From contig CAYUNT010000204.1 in NCBI GenBank assembly GCA_964446285.1, positions 1 through 7,838 on the forward strand: a stretch of DNA of 7,838 nucleotides. The letters run 5' to 3'. Shown here in pieces: positions 1 to 6,965 of this stretch (position 1 is the first letter of the stretch; every line of letters starts with the position of its first letter). Made by a program: the position numbers and the translations under genes. The notes beneath the pieces were generated by a model. The model was not told where the DNA came from and did no database searches. It saw nothing but the letters and a program-made list of their open reading frames with translations. The DNA is from CAYUNT01 sp964446285 (GTDB lineage: Bacteria; Sumerlaeota; Sumerlaeia; SLMS01; CAYUNT01).

Positions 1-64
1 TCGCTCAGCGAGCGAAACAGGCTCAGAGCAAAAACCTCTTTGTCTTCTTTCGTATTTTTCGTGG

Positions 65-2002
65 TTAATTCTTCTTTGCGGTTGATTGAGAACAAGCGTC
101 GAGGACTCGGACTTGGCGCGCGCGAAATAGCGTTGCATATTTGGCCGCGAGTGCATCGGCGCGGCAGCCGGGGAAAGCCTTTTCCTCCGCCGGCCCGAGG
201 ACGATATAGCGCACGCCATAGCGGCGCAGAATTTCGCCAGACTCCGGAAAATCCAGATAGATCCGATACAAATCGTCGAGGCGCTGCTGAATTTGCGCGG
301 GCGGCGCGCCGTGGTTGCGGGCCTTGTCCACCTCGCCCAGAACGGCGGCGCGCCCGGACATTGCGGAAACAGAACAGTAGCCTTTGTATGGACTTCCGGC
401 GCTTTCGGCCAGAATGGCGTCCGGCGGCGCGTGGCGCAAAATCCAGTCCGCGGCTTCGAGTGTGCCCGTGCGGTCCGGGTCGAGCGCCGCTCGCGCGTCC
501 CACCGCCACGGATGCGGTGCGGCGCCCAACGAATGCAGCCCGGGAATCGCGCCAAGCACGGTGAAAAGCGCGATCCAAACCCAAAGGCAGGGTTCGGTCC
601 ATCGCTTGGAAGGTCGATGGGACCAGAACGCGCCGCAAGCCGCCGCGAGGAAAATCCACGCGATGAGATGAAACCGGTGCGTGGTGTTCTGGCGTTCGCC
701 CGGCGAAGGAATTCCTACGTCGAAATAAGCGATTTCGCAAAACACAATCACGGCCAGTCCGGCGGCGGCGAAGAGCCATCCGAGGCGGCGCGCAAAACGG
801 CTTTGCCCGCCCATCGCCCCCAGAAACCCAAGAGGAACCAATAGAGGCCCAAAGAGAATCAGCAGGCGGTCCGGGCGGGAAAAAGGATGATCGAACCAGC
901 GAATTCGCAGCGGCGGCGAAGCGGAATTGAGGACAAACGGCAGCGCAAGCACAACGCAAATCGCAAGAAATGGAATGAGGATTTTCACGCCAAATTGCCA
1001 GGCGCGCTTGCCCTCGATTGCGGCAAGCGCCAGCGTCCAGAGCGCGGCGGGAAGGACAAACCAGGAATCTGTGGCGGCAAGGCATACAGCGGTGAGCGCC
1101 AGGGGAGCGAGGAAAGAGGCGCGGCGGCGGCGAATGGCGGGAATCACCAGCCCCACCCAGAGCACAAAGAGCGGAAGGGCGAAAAGGTGCGCGTGAACCT
1201 CGGCCACCCACAGGGCCATGCTTGGGATTTCATTGATGGTATATGGGATAATGCGCGTGTATTGGATGAGAGGCGCGCCTAGTCCGAGAGAAAGAAACGC
1301 GGCGCTGCCCATTGCGAGCGCCAGAAGCGGCAGGCCCGCGATGCGCCAGCGGCGCAGGCGCAAAACACGAGCGAGAAACAGGCAGGCGGCAATGAACAAA
1401 AGCCACTGAAAAATCAATCCGCAGAAGTAAATCCGATGCGGTGCGAGGCCGGCCGCCTTGCCCACCGCTGACGCCGTGAGCAATCCCAAATAATAGATGC
1501 GGACGGTTCCGCCGGAAAAACTGTTGTCGGGGGGCGGGATTTGGGGTTTCGCCGCCCAGTGCGCGATCAAACCGGCGTCGTGAATCCGTTCGCCCAGAGC
1601 GTGATTTCCATAATGCTTGCCAATGAAAACGGCCAGCAGCAGCGCGCACAAGGCCAGCGCTGCCTCAAAGCGGATGAGGAACCTGCGTTCGGCGGCGCGA
1701 AGGCGAAAACAGGATAGAACGCAACGGCGGCGTGCTCCGGCGCGGGACGCCTGCAATCCGACGGCGATTCCCAACGCCGCAACCCCCAGGGCGACTGCCC
1801 ACACGAGCGGTCCGCTCCAGGGGAGTCCGGTCCAGCGGCAGAAATGGATCACGCCAAGGGAAATCGCGAACGGCGCTAGAATGCGCGCCGCGATCCACGC
1901 GCCGATGGGGCGCAGGGCACAGCAACGAAGCGCCGGCCATGCCAGGCACGAAATCGCCAAAGCGGCGAGATAGTAACGTATTATTTCTGCGATGGACTGC
2001 AT
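65..2002 (-). CDS. DUF2298/YYY-type polytopic membrane protein (putative GT-C-like enzyme)
   Basis: This is a 645-residue integral membrane protein, counted from the ATG at 2002, with roughly a dozen hydrophobic segments and a soluble C-terminal domain of about 135 residues. It resembles DUF2298 (YYY membrane protein) at several points: VRIYYLGLL near 167-175 matches the family's tyrosine-rich segment; NEIPS followed by VHAHLFALP (257-277) matches its E-P-S / D-H-P-H-ALP signature; ERQNTTHRFHLIAW (436-449) matches R-M-N-T-x-F-K-F-x-x-x-W. The C-terminal part (residues 516-604: LEAADWIL, HAPPDA, AVLGE, YGVRYIVLGPAE) also fits. The usual W-x-x-HE after the LG element is missing, so the protein is divergent. 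The family is predicted to have a GT-C fold acting on a lipid-linked sugar, but its substrate is unknown. The start is uncertain: a GTG at 2065 would add 21 polar residues, and neither start has a clear Shine-Dalgarno. The ATG was chosen because the family homology begins right after it. It stands alone, divergent from the DHH gene, with no sugar-pathway neighbour. Stop TAA at 65-67. Confidence 0.8.
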   Translation of the reverse strand: MQSIAEIIRYYLAALAISCLAWPALRCCALRPIGAWIAARILAPFAISLGVIHFCRWTGLPWSGPLVWAVALGVAALGIAVGLQASRAGARRRCVLSCFRLRAAERRFLIRFEAALALCALLLAVFIGKHYGNHALGERIHDAGLIAHWAAKPQIPPPDNSFSGGTVRIYYLGLLTASAVGKAAGLAPHRIYFCGLIFQWLLFIAACLFLARVLRLRRWRIAGLPLLALAMGSAAFLSLGLGAPLIQYTRIIPYTINEIPSMALWVAEVHAHLFALPLFVLWVGLVIPAIRRRRASFLAPLALTAVCLAATDSWFVLPAALWTLALAAIEGKRAWQFGVKILIPFLAICVVLALPFVLNSASPPLRIRWFDHPFSRPDRLLILFGPLLVPLGFLGAMGGQSRFARRLGWLFAAAGLAVIVFCEIAYFDVGIPSPGERQNTTHRFHLIAWIFLAAACGAFWSHRPSKRWTEPCLWVWIALFTVLGAIPGLHSLGAAPHPWRWDARAALDPDRTGTLEAADWILRHAPPDAILAESAGSPYKGYCSVSAMSGRAAVLGEVDKARNHGAPPAQIQQRLDDLYRIYLDFPESGEILRRYGVRYIVLGPAEEKAFPGCRADALAAKYATLFRARQVRVLDACSQSTAKKN

Positions 2003-2228
2003 ATCCGTGGGGCGGAGACCCGGAAAAGCCTCACGCTCATCGAACAAAAGATCATTGGCCCGCACGAGGGAAAGACAAGGTCAAAAAAGGAAAAGGGCTG
2101 AAAAAAGCTTCGGCGCGCCGGAAAAACACGTTGACGCGACGCGAGCATCAAAAGGAGAAGTAACGTTCTTCCGATGGGCGGAATTTTGCCCGCGGAAGAG
2201 AAAAGCCGCGCAAATTGGGCGCAGACTC

Positions 2229-2243
2229 GAAGAGGTTCTTGTG
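2229..2243 (+). promoter_or_regulatory. Ribosome binding site and GTG start of the DHH gene
   Basis: GAAGAGG at 2229-2235 lies five bases before a GTG at 2241-2243. The reading frame stays open back to 1992, but the upstream 83 codons are basic, unlike the family, and overlap the start of the divergent gene. This site therefore decides the start in favour of the GTG. In the rest of the divergent gap (2003-2240) I see a lone TTGACG at 2131-2136 with no good -10 partner, so no promoter is called there. Confidence 0.6.
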
Positions 2244-3269
2244 TCACCCGAATCGATTACTCCTGCAAAGAATATACCCGACGCCCGCGCGTCTCTGCGC
2301 AAAATCGCGAAAGTCCTTCGCGAGCGCGACCGTTTTCTGATTTGCAGCCATGTGCGGCCGGATGGCGATTGCATCGGATCGACGCTGGCTCTGCTTCTCA
2401 TCCTCGAAAGCATGGGCAAGCGTGTCGCGGCGTATAATCCCAGCCCCATCCCGGACAATCTCCGCTTCGCCCCGTCCTCGAACCGGATTCTCAATCACCT
2501 GAACAACGGTTTCGAGCCGGATGTGATGGTTTTTGTGGATTGCGGCGATCCCGACCGCGTGGATAAGGATTTCAAAGCCAAGGGATTTGTAATCAATATC
2601 GATCATCACCCGACGAATTCCATCTTCGGCGATTTGAATTACGTGGATTGCGAAGCGACGGCGGTAGGCGAGCAGATTTTCCACCTGGCCGAGGAACTCG
2701 GCGTGGCGCTGACGCCGGACGTGGCCTCGAATCTGCTCCTTTCGATCATCGCGGACACGGGCGGATTTCGCTACCCGAACACGACGGAACGGACTTTCGA
2801 CATGGCGCGGCGGCTGGTCGAGGCCGGGGCCAGCGCATCGAAGGTGGCGCAAGAGGTGTTCGAGACGCGCTCGCCCGCTTCGCTGTGGCTCGAGGGGCAG
2901 GTTTTCGGAAATCTCCACTTTGAATGCGGCAATACGCTCGTCTGGAGCGAAATCACCTGGGACATGTATAAACAGGCGGGCGGCGAGGACAATGAACCCG
3001 ACGGCCTGGTGAGCACGATCCGGGGCATTCGCGGCGTGGAAGTTTCGCTGCTGGTGCATGAGATCGAAGAAGGCGGCCTGCGCGTTGGGATTCGCTCAAA
3101 GGGCAAGGTGGATGTGAGCGCGCTGGCGATTCAACTGGGCGGGGGCGGACACCATAACGCCTCGGGCGCTTATATCCTGGGGAATTACGAGGAAATCAAA
3201 GCGCGGGTGGTCGAGGCGGCGCGCCAGCACGTGGCCCGTTCGCTCGGCTTGGTGGAAAACGCGGGATAA
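2241..3269 (+). CDS. nrnA: DHH/DHHA1 phosphoesterase, NrnA-like (oligoribonuclease / pAp phosphatase)
   Basis: The 342-residue protein is the usual length for NrnA. The DHH domain carries the four metal-binding motifs in order: HVRPDGD (H37, D41, D43), FVDCGD (D100), NIDHH (D121, H122, H123) and IADTGGFRY (D172). The C-terminal DHHA1 domain ends with the substrate-binding glycine/histidine loop GGGGHHNASGA (300-310). Known members are cytoplasmic Mn-dependent enzymes. They degrade two- to five-base RNA fragments to mononucleotides, and many also remove the 3' phosphate from pAp. Some relatives instead degrade cyclic dinucleotides, but those carry extra GGDEF/PAS or membrane domains, which are absent here. 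The GTG start at 2241 was chosen for its ribosome binding site and because homology begins about 15 residues later. The gene is monocistronic: divergent from the DUF2298 gene, convergent with the pnt operon, and followed at once by the shared terminator at 3296-3337. No catalytic residue is missing. Confidence 0.9.
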   Translation: MSPESITPAKNIPDARASLRKIAKVLRERDRFLICSHVRPDGDCIGSTLALLLILESMGKRVAAYNPSPIPDNLRFAPSSNRILNHLNNGFEPDVMVFVDCGDPDRVDKDFKAKGFVINIDHHPTNSIFGDLNYVDCEATAVGEQIFHLAEELGVALTPDVASNLLLSIIADTGGFRYPNTTERTFDMARRLVEAGASASKVAQEVFETRSPASLWLEGQVFGNLHFECGNTLVWSEITWDMYKQAGGEDNEPDGLVSTIRGIRGVEVSLLVHEIEEGGLRVGIRSKGKVDVSALAIQLGGGGHHNASGAYILGNYEEIKARVVEAARQHVARSLGLVENAG

Positions 3270-3295
3270 TCAGGTGGGATGAAAAGTCAGAAGGG

Positions 3296-3337
3296 AAAAG
3301 AGAAGAGCGCCGCAACCCCGCGGCGCTTTTCTCTTTT
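3296..3337. terminator. Bidirectional intrinsic terminator between nrnA and pntB
   Basis: Two 18-base arms (3296-3313 and 3320-3337) enclose a six-base loop AACCCC. The arms pair throughout, with one G-T wobble (G3305 with T3328). The GC-rich core GCGCCGC/GCGGCGC is flanked by an A-rich 5' side (AAAAGAGAA) and a T-rich 3' side (TTCTCTTTT), so the hairpin reads as an intrinsic terminator on either strand. It lies 27 bases past the nrnA stop and 36 bases past the pntB stop, as expected for convergent genes sharing one terminator. Confidence 0.9.
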
Positions 3338-3372
3338 GTTCCTCCTGCAAATCCTGCCTATTCTTCCCAGCC

Positions 3373-4908
3373 CTACGCCGCTTTGACCGCGGAAACGATG
3401 TCTAAAACGGCCTTTTTGCCATCGGAGAAAAACATGAGCGTATTCGATGCGGCAAAGAGCGGGTTGGGAATGCCGGCGAATCCGGGGCTGAGGCTGCGTT
3501 TGATCACGATGACCGTGCGGGCCTTGTCCACGTCGAGAATAGGCATTCCGGCGATCGGGCTTTTCGGGTCGGTGCGTGCGAGAGGATTTACGACGTCGTT
3601 CGCGCCAATTACGATCACCACGTCCGTTTGCTCGAACGTCGGATTGATTTCGTCCATTTCCTTGAGTTTGTCGTAAGAAACATCCGCCTCGGCAAGAAGG
3701 ACGTTCATGTGGCCTGGCATCCGGCCCGCCACGGGGTGGATGGCAAACTCGACCTCGGCGCCGCGTTCTTCGAGAAGGCGGGCAAGATCGCGCACTGCGT
3801 GCTGCGCCTGCGACACGGCCATGCCGTATCCGGGCACGACGACGACGCGGCGCGCATCGGACAAAATCATCGCAATTTCCTCGGGATCCGTGGCTTTTAC
3901 GGTTTTGTAGATGTCGTCCGCCTTGGGACCGCCCTGAACTTCCGACCCGAACCCGCCGAGCAGCACGTTCATGAACGAGCGGTTCATGGCCTTGCACATA
4001 ATCTGCGTGAGGATGATGCCCGACGCGCCGACGAGCGAACCGGCGATGATCAACATGCTGTTATCGAGCACGAAGCCTGTGGCCGCGCCCGCCAGGCCCG
4101 AATACGAGTTGAGGAGGCAGATGACGACAGGCATGTCCGCGCCGCCAATCGGGATGACAACAAGAACGCCGAGGATGGTGCAGACGGCAGCGATTGCCCA
4201 GTAAATCCAAATCGCGTCTGGTTTGGCCACGAGCCAGGCGCTCAGGCCGATCGCCACAATTCCGAGCAGAAGATTGATGATATGCTGGCCTTTGAAAATC
4301 ACAGGGCGCTCGGGAACGACAACGCCTTGGAGTTTGCAGAAGGCGACGAGGCTGCCCCAGAACGTGATCGCGCCGATAATGCCCGAAAGCGCCGTGGCGA
4401 TGAGGAATTGCGCGCTGGGGGGAGCGGCGGCGGCCGATGCGGAAATAGACCCCGCGCTGGAGCCGGCAGCGGAGGCGGCGGCAGACAGAGCGCTTGCGGC
4501 GGGCGTTTTCAGCGATTCCATTTTTTCGATCAGCGCGGCGCCCGCCACCAAAAGCGAGGCCCCGCCGCCGAATCCGTTGAGCAGCCCCACCATCTGCGGC
4601 ATCCCGGTCATGGGCACCTTGATGGCCAGTACCGCGCCCACGGCGGACCCCACCACGATTCCGGCCAGGATGATCTCAAAGCTGACAATGGAGCGGTCTA
4701 GCAGCGTGACGACAATGGCGATCAGCATTCCCAGCGACGCCAGCAGATTGCCCCGGATGGCCGTCTTGGGCGACGACAGCATTTTGATGCCCCAAATGAA
4801 CATCACCGAGGCGATCAAATAGAGCAAATTCACCAGCGCGGGTGAGATGACGACTTTGGGAGTTTCGGCCAGGGCGGCGTTTGCGGCGCTTGCGAGTAGA
4901 GAATTCAT
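3373..4908 (-). CDS. pntB: NAD(P) transhydrogenase subunit beta (membrane domain plus NADP(H)-binding domain)
   Basis: This 511-residue subunit of the proton-translocating transhydrogenase uses the proton gradient to drive hydride transfer from NADH to NADP+. Hydrophobic helices run from about residue 23 to 305 (domain II). They include GGADMPV (D258) and LLNSYSG (N267), which have the same nine-residue spacing as E. coli beta D213 and N222. The helix that carries E. coli beta H91 has Asn here (LLNGF, N111). Domain III follows (about 340-511), with the NADP fingerprint PGYGMAVSQAQ (359-369), HPVAGRMPGHMNVLLAEA (391-408), GANDVVNP (435-442) and KRSLSPGFAG (470-479). It is longer than E. coli PntB (about 462): roughly 20 extra N-terminal residues and an Ala/Ser-rich insertion at 136-164. 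It starts five bases after the pntAB stop, with AGGA close upstream, and ends in TAG just before the shared terminator. It is the last gene of the operon. Confidence 0.96.
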   Translation of the reverse strand: MNSLLASAANAALAETPKVVISPALVNLLYLIASVMFIWGIKMLSSPKTAIRGNLLASLGMLIAIVVTLLDRSIVSFEIILAGIVVGSAVGAVLAIKVPMTGMPQMVGLLNGFGGGASLLVAGAALIEKMESLKTPAASALSAAASAAGSSAGSISASAAAAPPSAQFLIATALSGIIGAITFWGSLVAFCKLQGVVVPERPVIFKGQHIINLLLGIVAIGLSAWLVAKPDAIWIYWAIAAVCTILGVLVVIPIGGADMPVVICLLNSYSGLAGAATGFVLDNSMLIIAGSLVGASGIILTQIMCKAMNRSFMNVLLGGFGSEVQGGPKADDIYKTVKATDPEEIAMILSDARRVVVVPGYGMAVSQAQHAVRDLARLLEERGAEVEFAIHPVAGRMPGHMNVLLAEADVSYDKLKEMDEINPTFEQTDVVIVIGANDVVNPLARTDPKSPIAGMPILDVDKARTVIVIKRSLSPGFAGIPNPLFAASNTLMFFSDGKKAVLDIVSAVKAA

Positions 4909-4913
4909 TGGTC

Positions 4914-5195
4914 CTAATTCCGTTTCTTAAACATGCGCAACATGCGGTCGGTGACGAGGAATCCGCCCACGACGTTAATCATGGCGAAGACGACGGCGAG
5001 AAATCCGAGCACGGTCGAGAGGGTGGTGCATTTGACCCCGGCGGCGAGAATCGCCCCAACGATCGTGATGCCCGAGATGGCGTTGGACCCTGACATGAGC
5101 GGCGTATGCAGGATCGGCGGCACCTTGGTGATCACCTCGAACCCGACAATCATCGCCAGGACGAAGATGGTGAGAAGAATAACGAGTGTTTCCAT
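4914..5195 (-). CDS. pntAB: NAD(P) transhydrogenase small membrane subunit (alpha-2, PntAB)
   Basis: This 93-residue membrane protein corresponds to the C-terminal membrane part of fused PntA proteins such as that of E. coli. Three hydrophobic segments (about 4-23, 38-56, 58-81) are visible. The signature LHTPLMS (29-35) followed by NAISGI (38-43), and the ending GGFLVTDRMLRMFKK, are typical of the family. H30 corresponds to the conserved alpha-2 histidine associated with the proton channel. It pairs with the membrane part of PntB to form domain II. The ATG at 5195 has GGAG eight bases upstream. The same frame stays open upstream across pntAA to 6530, but that part is an arginine- and glycine-rich shadow translation, so the ATG at 5195 is the real start. 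Spacing to pntB is five bases; to pntAA it is 101 bases. Confidence 0.94.
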   Translation of the reverse strand: METLVILLTIFVLAMIVGFEVITKVPPILHTPLMSGSNAISGITIVGAILAAGVKCTTLSTVLGFLAVVFAMINVVGGFLVTDRMLRMFKKRN

Positions 5196-5296
5196 GCGCA
5201 AGTCTCCAAAATTTTCTAATTCATCATGCAATACGCGGAAAAATGCTTTGAAATGGAATTCCAGGTTTCCCCGGCGCCAGAACCATGCTAAAAGGA

Positions 5297-6451
5297 TTAT
5301 CCAAGGAGTTTCTTCACCTGCTCGTGAACGATCTGGCCGTCGCGCGTGAGGAGTGTGCCTCTGAGGATTTCGTCGTCGCGGTCGAGGTCGATGCGCGCCT
5401 CCTTGCCCGCCAGGTGCAGCAGCAGGGTGACTACGTTTTTCGCATACATCTGGCTGGCATGATATGGAATCGTCGAGGGCAGGTTGAGCGGCCCGAGGAT
5501 CGTCACGCCGCGCTCGACGACCGTCTCGCCCGCGCGCGTCAATTCGCAATTGCCGCCGCGTTCCGCCGCCAGGTCCACAATGACCGATCCCGCGCGCATT
5601 CCGCGCACCATGTCCGCCGTGACGATGACCGGGGCGCGTTTGCCGGGGATGGCCGCGGTCGAGATGACCACATCGCTTTCGGCCACGACGCGCCCGAGCA
5701 ACTCGCGCTGGCGCCGCAGGAAGTCTTCGCTCTGTTCGCGCGCGTAACCGCCTTTGTCCTCGGCGTTGGCGGTTTCGAGCGGCAATTCGACAAACTTCGC
5801 GCCGAGGCTGAGGATTTGCTCCTTCACCGCCGGGCGCACGTCGTAGGCGTGAACCACCGAGCCCAGCCGCCGCGCGGTCGAAATCGCCTGCAATCCCGCC
5901 ACCCCCGCGCCGATCACCAGCGCGCGCGCGGGCGAAAGCGTTCCGGCCGCCGTCATCAGCATCGGGAACATCCGCGGCAGCGTGTCGGCTGCCATAAGCA
6001 CCGCTTTGTATCCGGCAATGGTGGCCATCGAGGAAAGCGCGTCCATCGACTGCGCGCGGCTGATGCGCGGGATGAGTTCCATCGAGAAGACCGTCGCGCC
6101 GCGTTCGGCCACGGCGCGGGCCGCGGCCGGATTCGAGAGCGGATCGTAAAACCCAATCACCATCTGGCCTTTGCGCAGAGCGGCCAGGTCTTCGGGCGGC
6201 GTGCCTTCGGATCCCGCGCCGCGCACCTGGAGGAGGATGTCCGCCTTGGCGAACACTTCCGCGCGCGATGCGGCGATCTTCGCGCCCTTTTCCGTGTATT
6301 CGGCGTCGAGGAATCCGGCATTGGCGCCCGCGCCCGGTTCGATCAGCGCTTCGATTTTCGCCTTGGCCAGCGCGGGCATCGAGGCGGGAATCAGCGCCAC
6401 GCGCCGCTCGCCGGGGAAAGTCTCTTTGGGAACTCCAACCATCAGGGCCAT
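5297..6451 (-). CDS. pntAA: NAD(P) transhydrogenase subunit alpha, soluble NAD(H)-binding domain (PntAA)
   Basis: This 384-residue soluble subunit (domain I) belongs to the alanine dehydrogenase/PntA family and binds NAD(H) on the cytoplasmic face. It starts with the family-typical MALMVGVPKET and GERRVALIP. The signature PRISRAQSMDALSS (128-141) contains R129, Q134, D137 and S140, equivalent to the catalytic R127, Q132, D135 and S138 of the Rhodospirillum rubrum enzyme (offset two). The Rossmann motif GAGVAG lies at 181-186 and the ribose-binding acid at D204 (AYDVRP). The mobile-loop region GGYAREQ has Y236, and IPGKRAPV, AAERGGNC and TRDGQIVH follow. It lacks the C-terminal membrane helices of E. 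coli PntA because these are encoded separately in pntAB. The ATG at 6451 has AAGGA nine bases upstream. It is the first gene of the operon. Confidence 0.96.
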   Translation of the reverse strand: MALMVGVPKETFPGERRVALIPASMPALAKAKIEALIEPGAGANAGFLDAEYTEKGAKIAASRAEVFAKADILLQVRGAGSEGTPPEDLAALRKGQMVIGFYDPLSNPAAARAVAERGATVFSMELIPRISRAQSMDALSSMATIAGYKAVLMAADTLPRMFPMLMTAAGTLSPARALVIGAGVAGLQAISTARRLGSVVHAYDVRPAVKEQILSLGAKFVELPLETANAEDKGGYAREQSEDFLRRQRELLGRVVAESDVVISTAAIPGKRAPVIVTADMVRGMRAGSVIVDLAAERGGNCELTRAGETVVERGVTILGPLNLPSTIPYHASQMYAKNVVTLLLHLAGKEARIDLDRDDEILRGTLLTRDGQIVHEQVKKLLG

Positions 6452-6547
6452 GTGTCAATATCCTTATATTCTCGCGGAAAAAGACGCCGGATGAATCTTG
6501 CGGTCTTGGCGTAAAACGGAGGATTCGCAAGAGGCGCGGGTTGGCGT

Positions 6548-6602
6548 CCGCGCTAGAGGAAGGCGCATATATGCCCCCCCAATTCCTCTGAAACTAGCGG
6601 GG
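6548..6602. repeat. Composite inverted repeat around a 10-bp palindrome
   Basis: The central perfect palindrome GCATATATGC (6565-6574) is nested inside outer arms. CCGCGCTAG (6548-6556) pairs with CTAGCGGGG (6594-6602) with one mismatch, and AGGAA (6557-6561) pairs with TTCCT (6583-6587). A run of seven C follows the palindrome (6574-6580). No T-run flanks it on either strand, so it is not a typical terminator. It could be an operator or an RNA hairpin in the pnt leader; the role is unknown. Confidence 0.45.
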
Positions 6603-6671
6603 CCGCGCTTCTCATGCAAGCCCATCTCATCGCCTGAAAGCGCACAGGGTGCATCCCGCGATGCCGCCGAT

Positions 6672-6771
6672 GGGAAGAAGCCCCCCTCACTGCGTTCGGG
6701 GTTCTGCATTTAGAGCGCCCCAAGTCCTGTCAGCACATGCGGAACCCGGAACGAAGTGACGGGGCTTTCCC
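6672..6771. repeat. Imperfect inverted repeat, about 36-bp arms (REP/MITE-like)
   Basis: The arm at 6672-6709 is nearly the reverse complement of the arm at 6737-6771, with a 27-base spacer between. Read outward from the centre, both arms carry the same element: GAACCC, then GAACG, then AGTGA, then a G-run and CTT..CCC (minus strand for the left arm, plus strand for the right). Differences are a few substitutions and two small indels. It contains no gene. The element looks like the short dispersed repeats whose chance translations read 'NPERSEGG', but no other copy lies in this window, so dispersal is unproven. Confidence 0.55.
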
Positions 6772-6865
6772 AATCTATTGGTAACAGTATCAAGATGCAC
6801 GCGTTTGGCGGGCAGAGGCAAAATGGGGATTGAAGCAATCGAAGGAGTGTGGGAAGCGGATAGGC

Positions 6866-6961
6866 GGAGGCTTGCCCGCGGATTGCGCGGCGGGGTTCGC
6901 GCAGAAAACGGCCGCCATCCGCGCCATGGGGACCTGCCTCCACAATTGCCCACGGGAGTGG
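6866..6961 (+). promoter_or_regulatory. Possible structured 5' leader of hpf with a hairpin over the ribosome binding site
   Basis: Nested pairings can be drawn: GGAGGC (6866-6871) with GCCTCC (6936-6941), CGCGGAT (6877-6883) with ATCCGCG (6917-6923), and GGCGG (6889-6893) with CCGCC (6912-6916). Together these form a branched-free stem with interior loops. Separately, CCAC (6950-6953) pairs with GTGG (6958-6961) around a GGGA tetraloop that forms most of the hpf Shine-Dalgarno GGGAG (6954-6958). High GC makes chance pairing likely, so this is tentative. Confidence 0.35.
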
Positions 6962-6965
6962 CCTT

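Larger units (their letters stand above)
6452..6965. other. Gene-free divergent intergenic region, about 514 bases, with several inverted repeats
   Basis: No reading frame here looks like a protein. Those present are short, mutually overlapping and rich in Arg/Pro/Gly. The region must hold the minus-strand promoter of the pnt operon and the plus-strand promoter of hpf, but I cannot point to convincing -35/-10 pairs for either. What can be seen is structure: a hairpin at 6548-6602, a long imperfect inverted repeat at 6672-6771, and a possible structured leader just before hpf (6866-6961). Confidence 0.75.

Noticed and set aside
1..15. A perfect small inverted repeat TCGCT..AGCGA at the left edge
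   Set aside because: Five-base arms with no T-run; it is cut off by the window edge and could be chance.
1981..2247. An 88-codon minus-strand frame with a hydrophobic stretch in the nrnA/DUF2298 divergent gap
   Set aside because: It overlaps the starts of both real genes, and its hydrophobicity comes from T-rich DNA; there is no ribosome binding site or family resemblance.
3628..4701. A 357-codon plus-strand frame opposite pntB
   Set aside because: It is antisense to a clearly real gene, and its composition (His, Arg, Asp-rich, no domain) is that of a GC-rich shadow.
5285..6514. A 409-codon plus-strand frame opposite pntAA
   Set aside because: It is an antisense shadow of a gene with full catalytic motifs; Arg/His-rich, without a recognisable domain or a good ribosome binding site.
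4914..6530. A 538-codon minus-strand frame covering pntAB and most of pntAA, which could suggest a fused PntA
   Set aside because: Upstream of 5195 it is an out-of-frame reading of pntAA, full of Arg and Gly with no transhydrogenase motifs; the true PntAA motifs are in another frame with its own stop at 5297.
6464..6709. An 81-codon minus-strand frame starting MQNPERSEGG
   Set aside because: The 'NPERSEGG' start is the translation of the inverted-repeat element, a familiar cause of spurious gene calls, and the rest has no domain.
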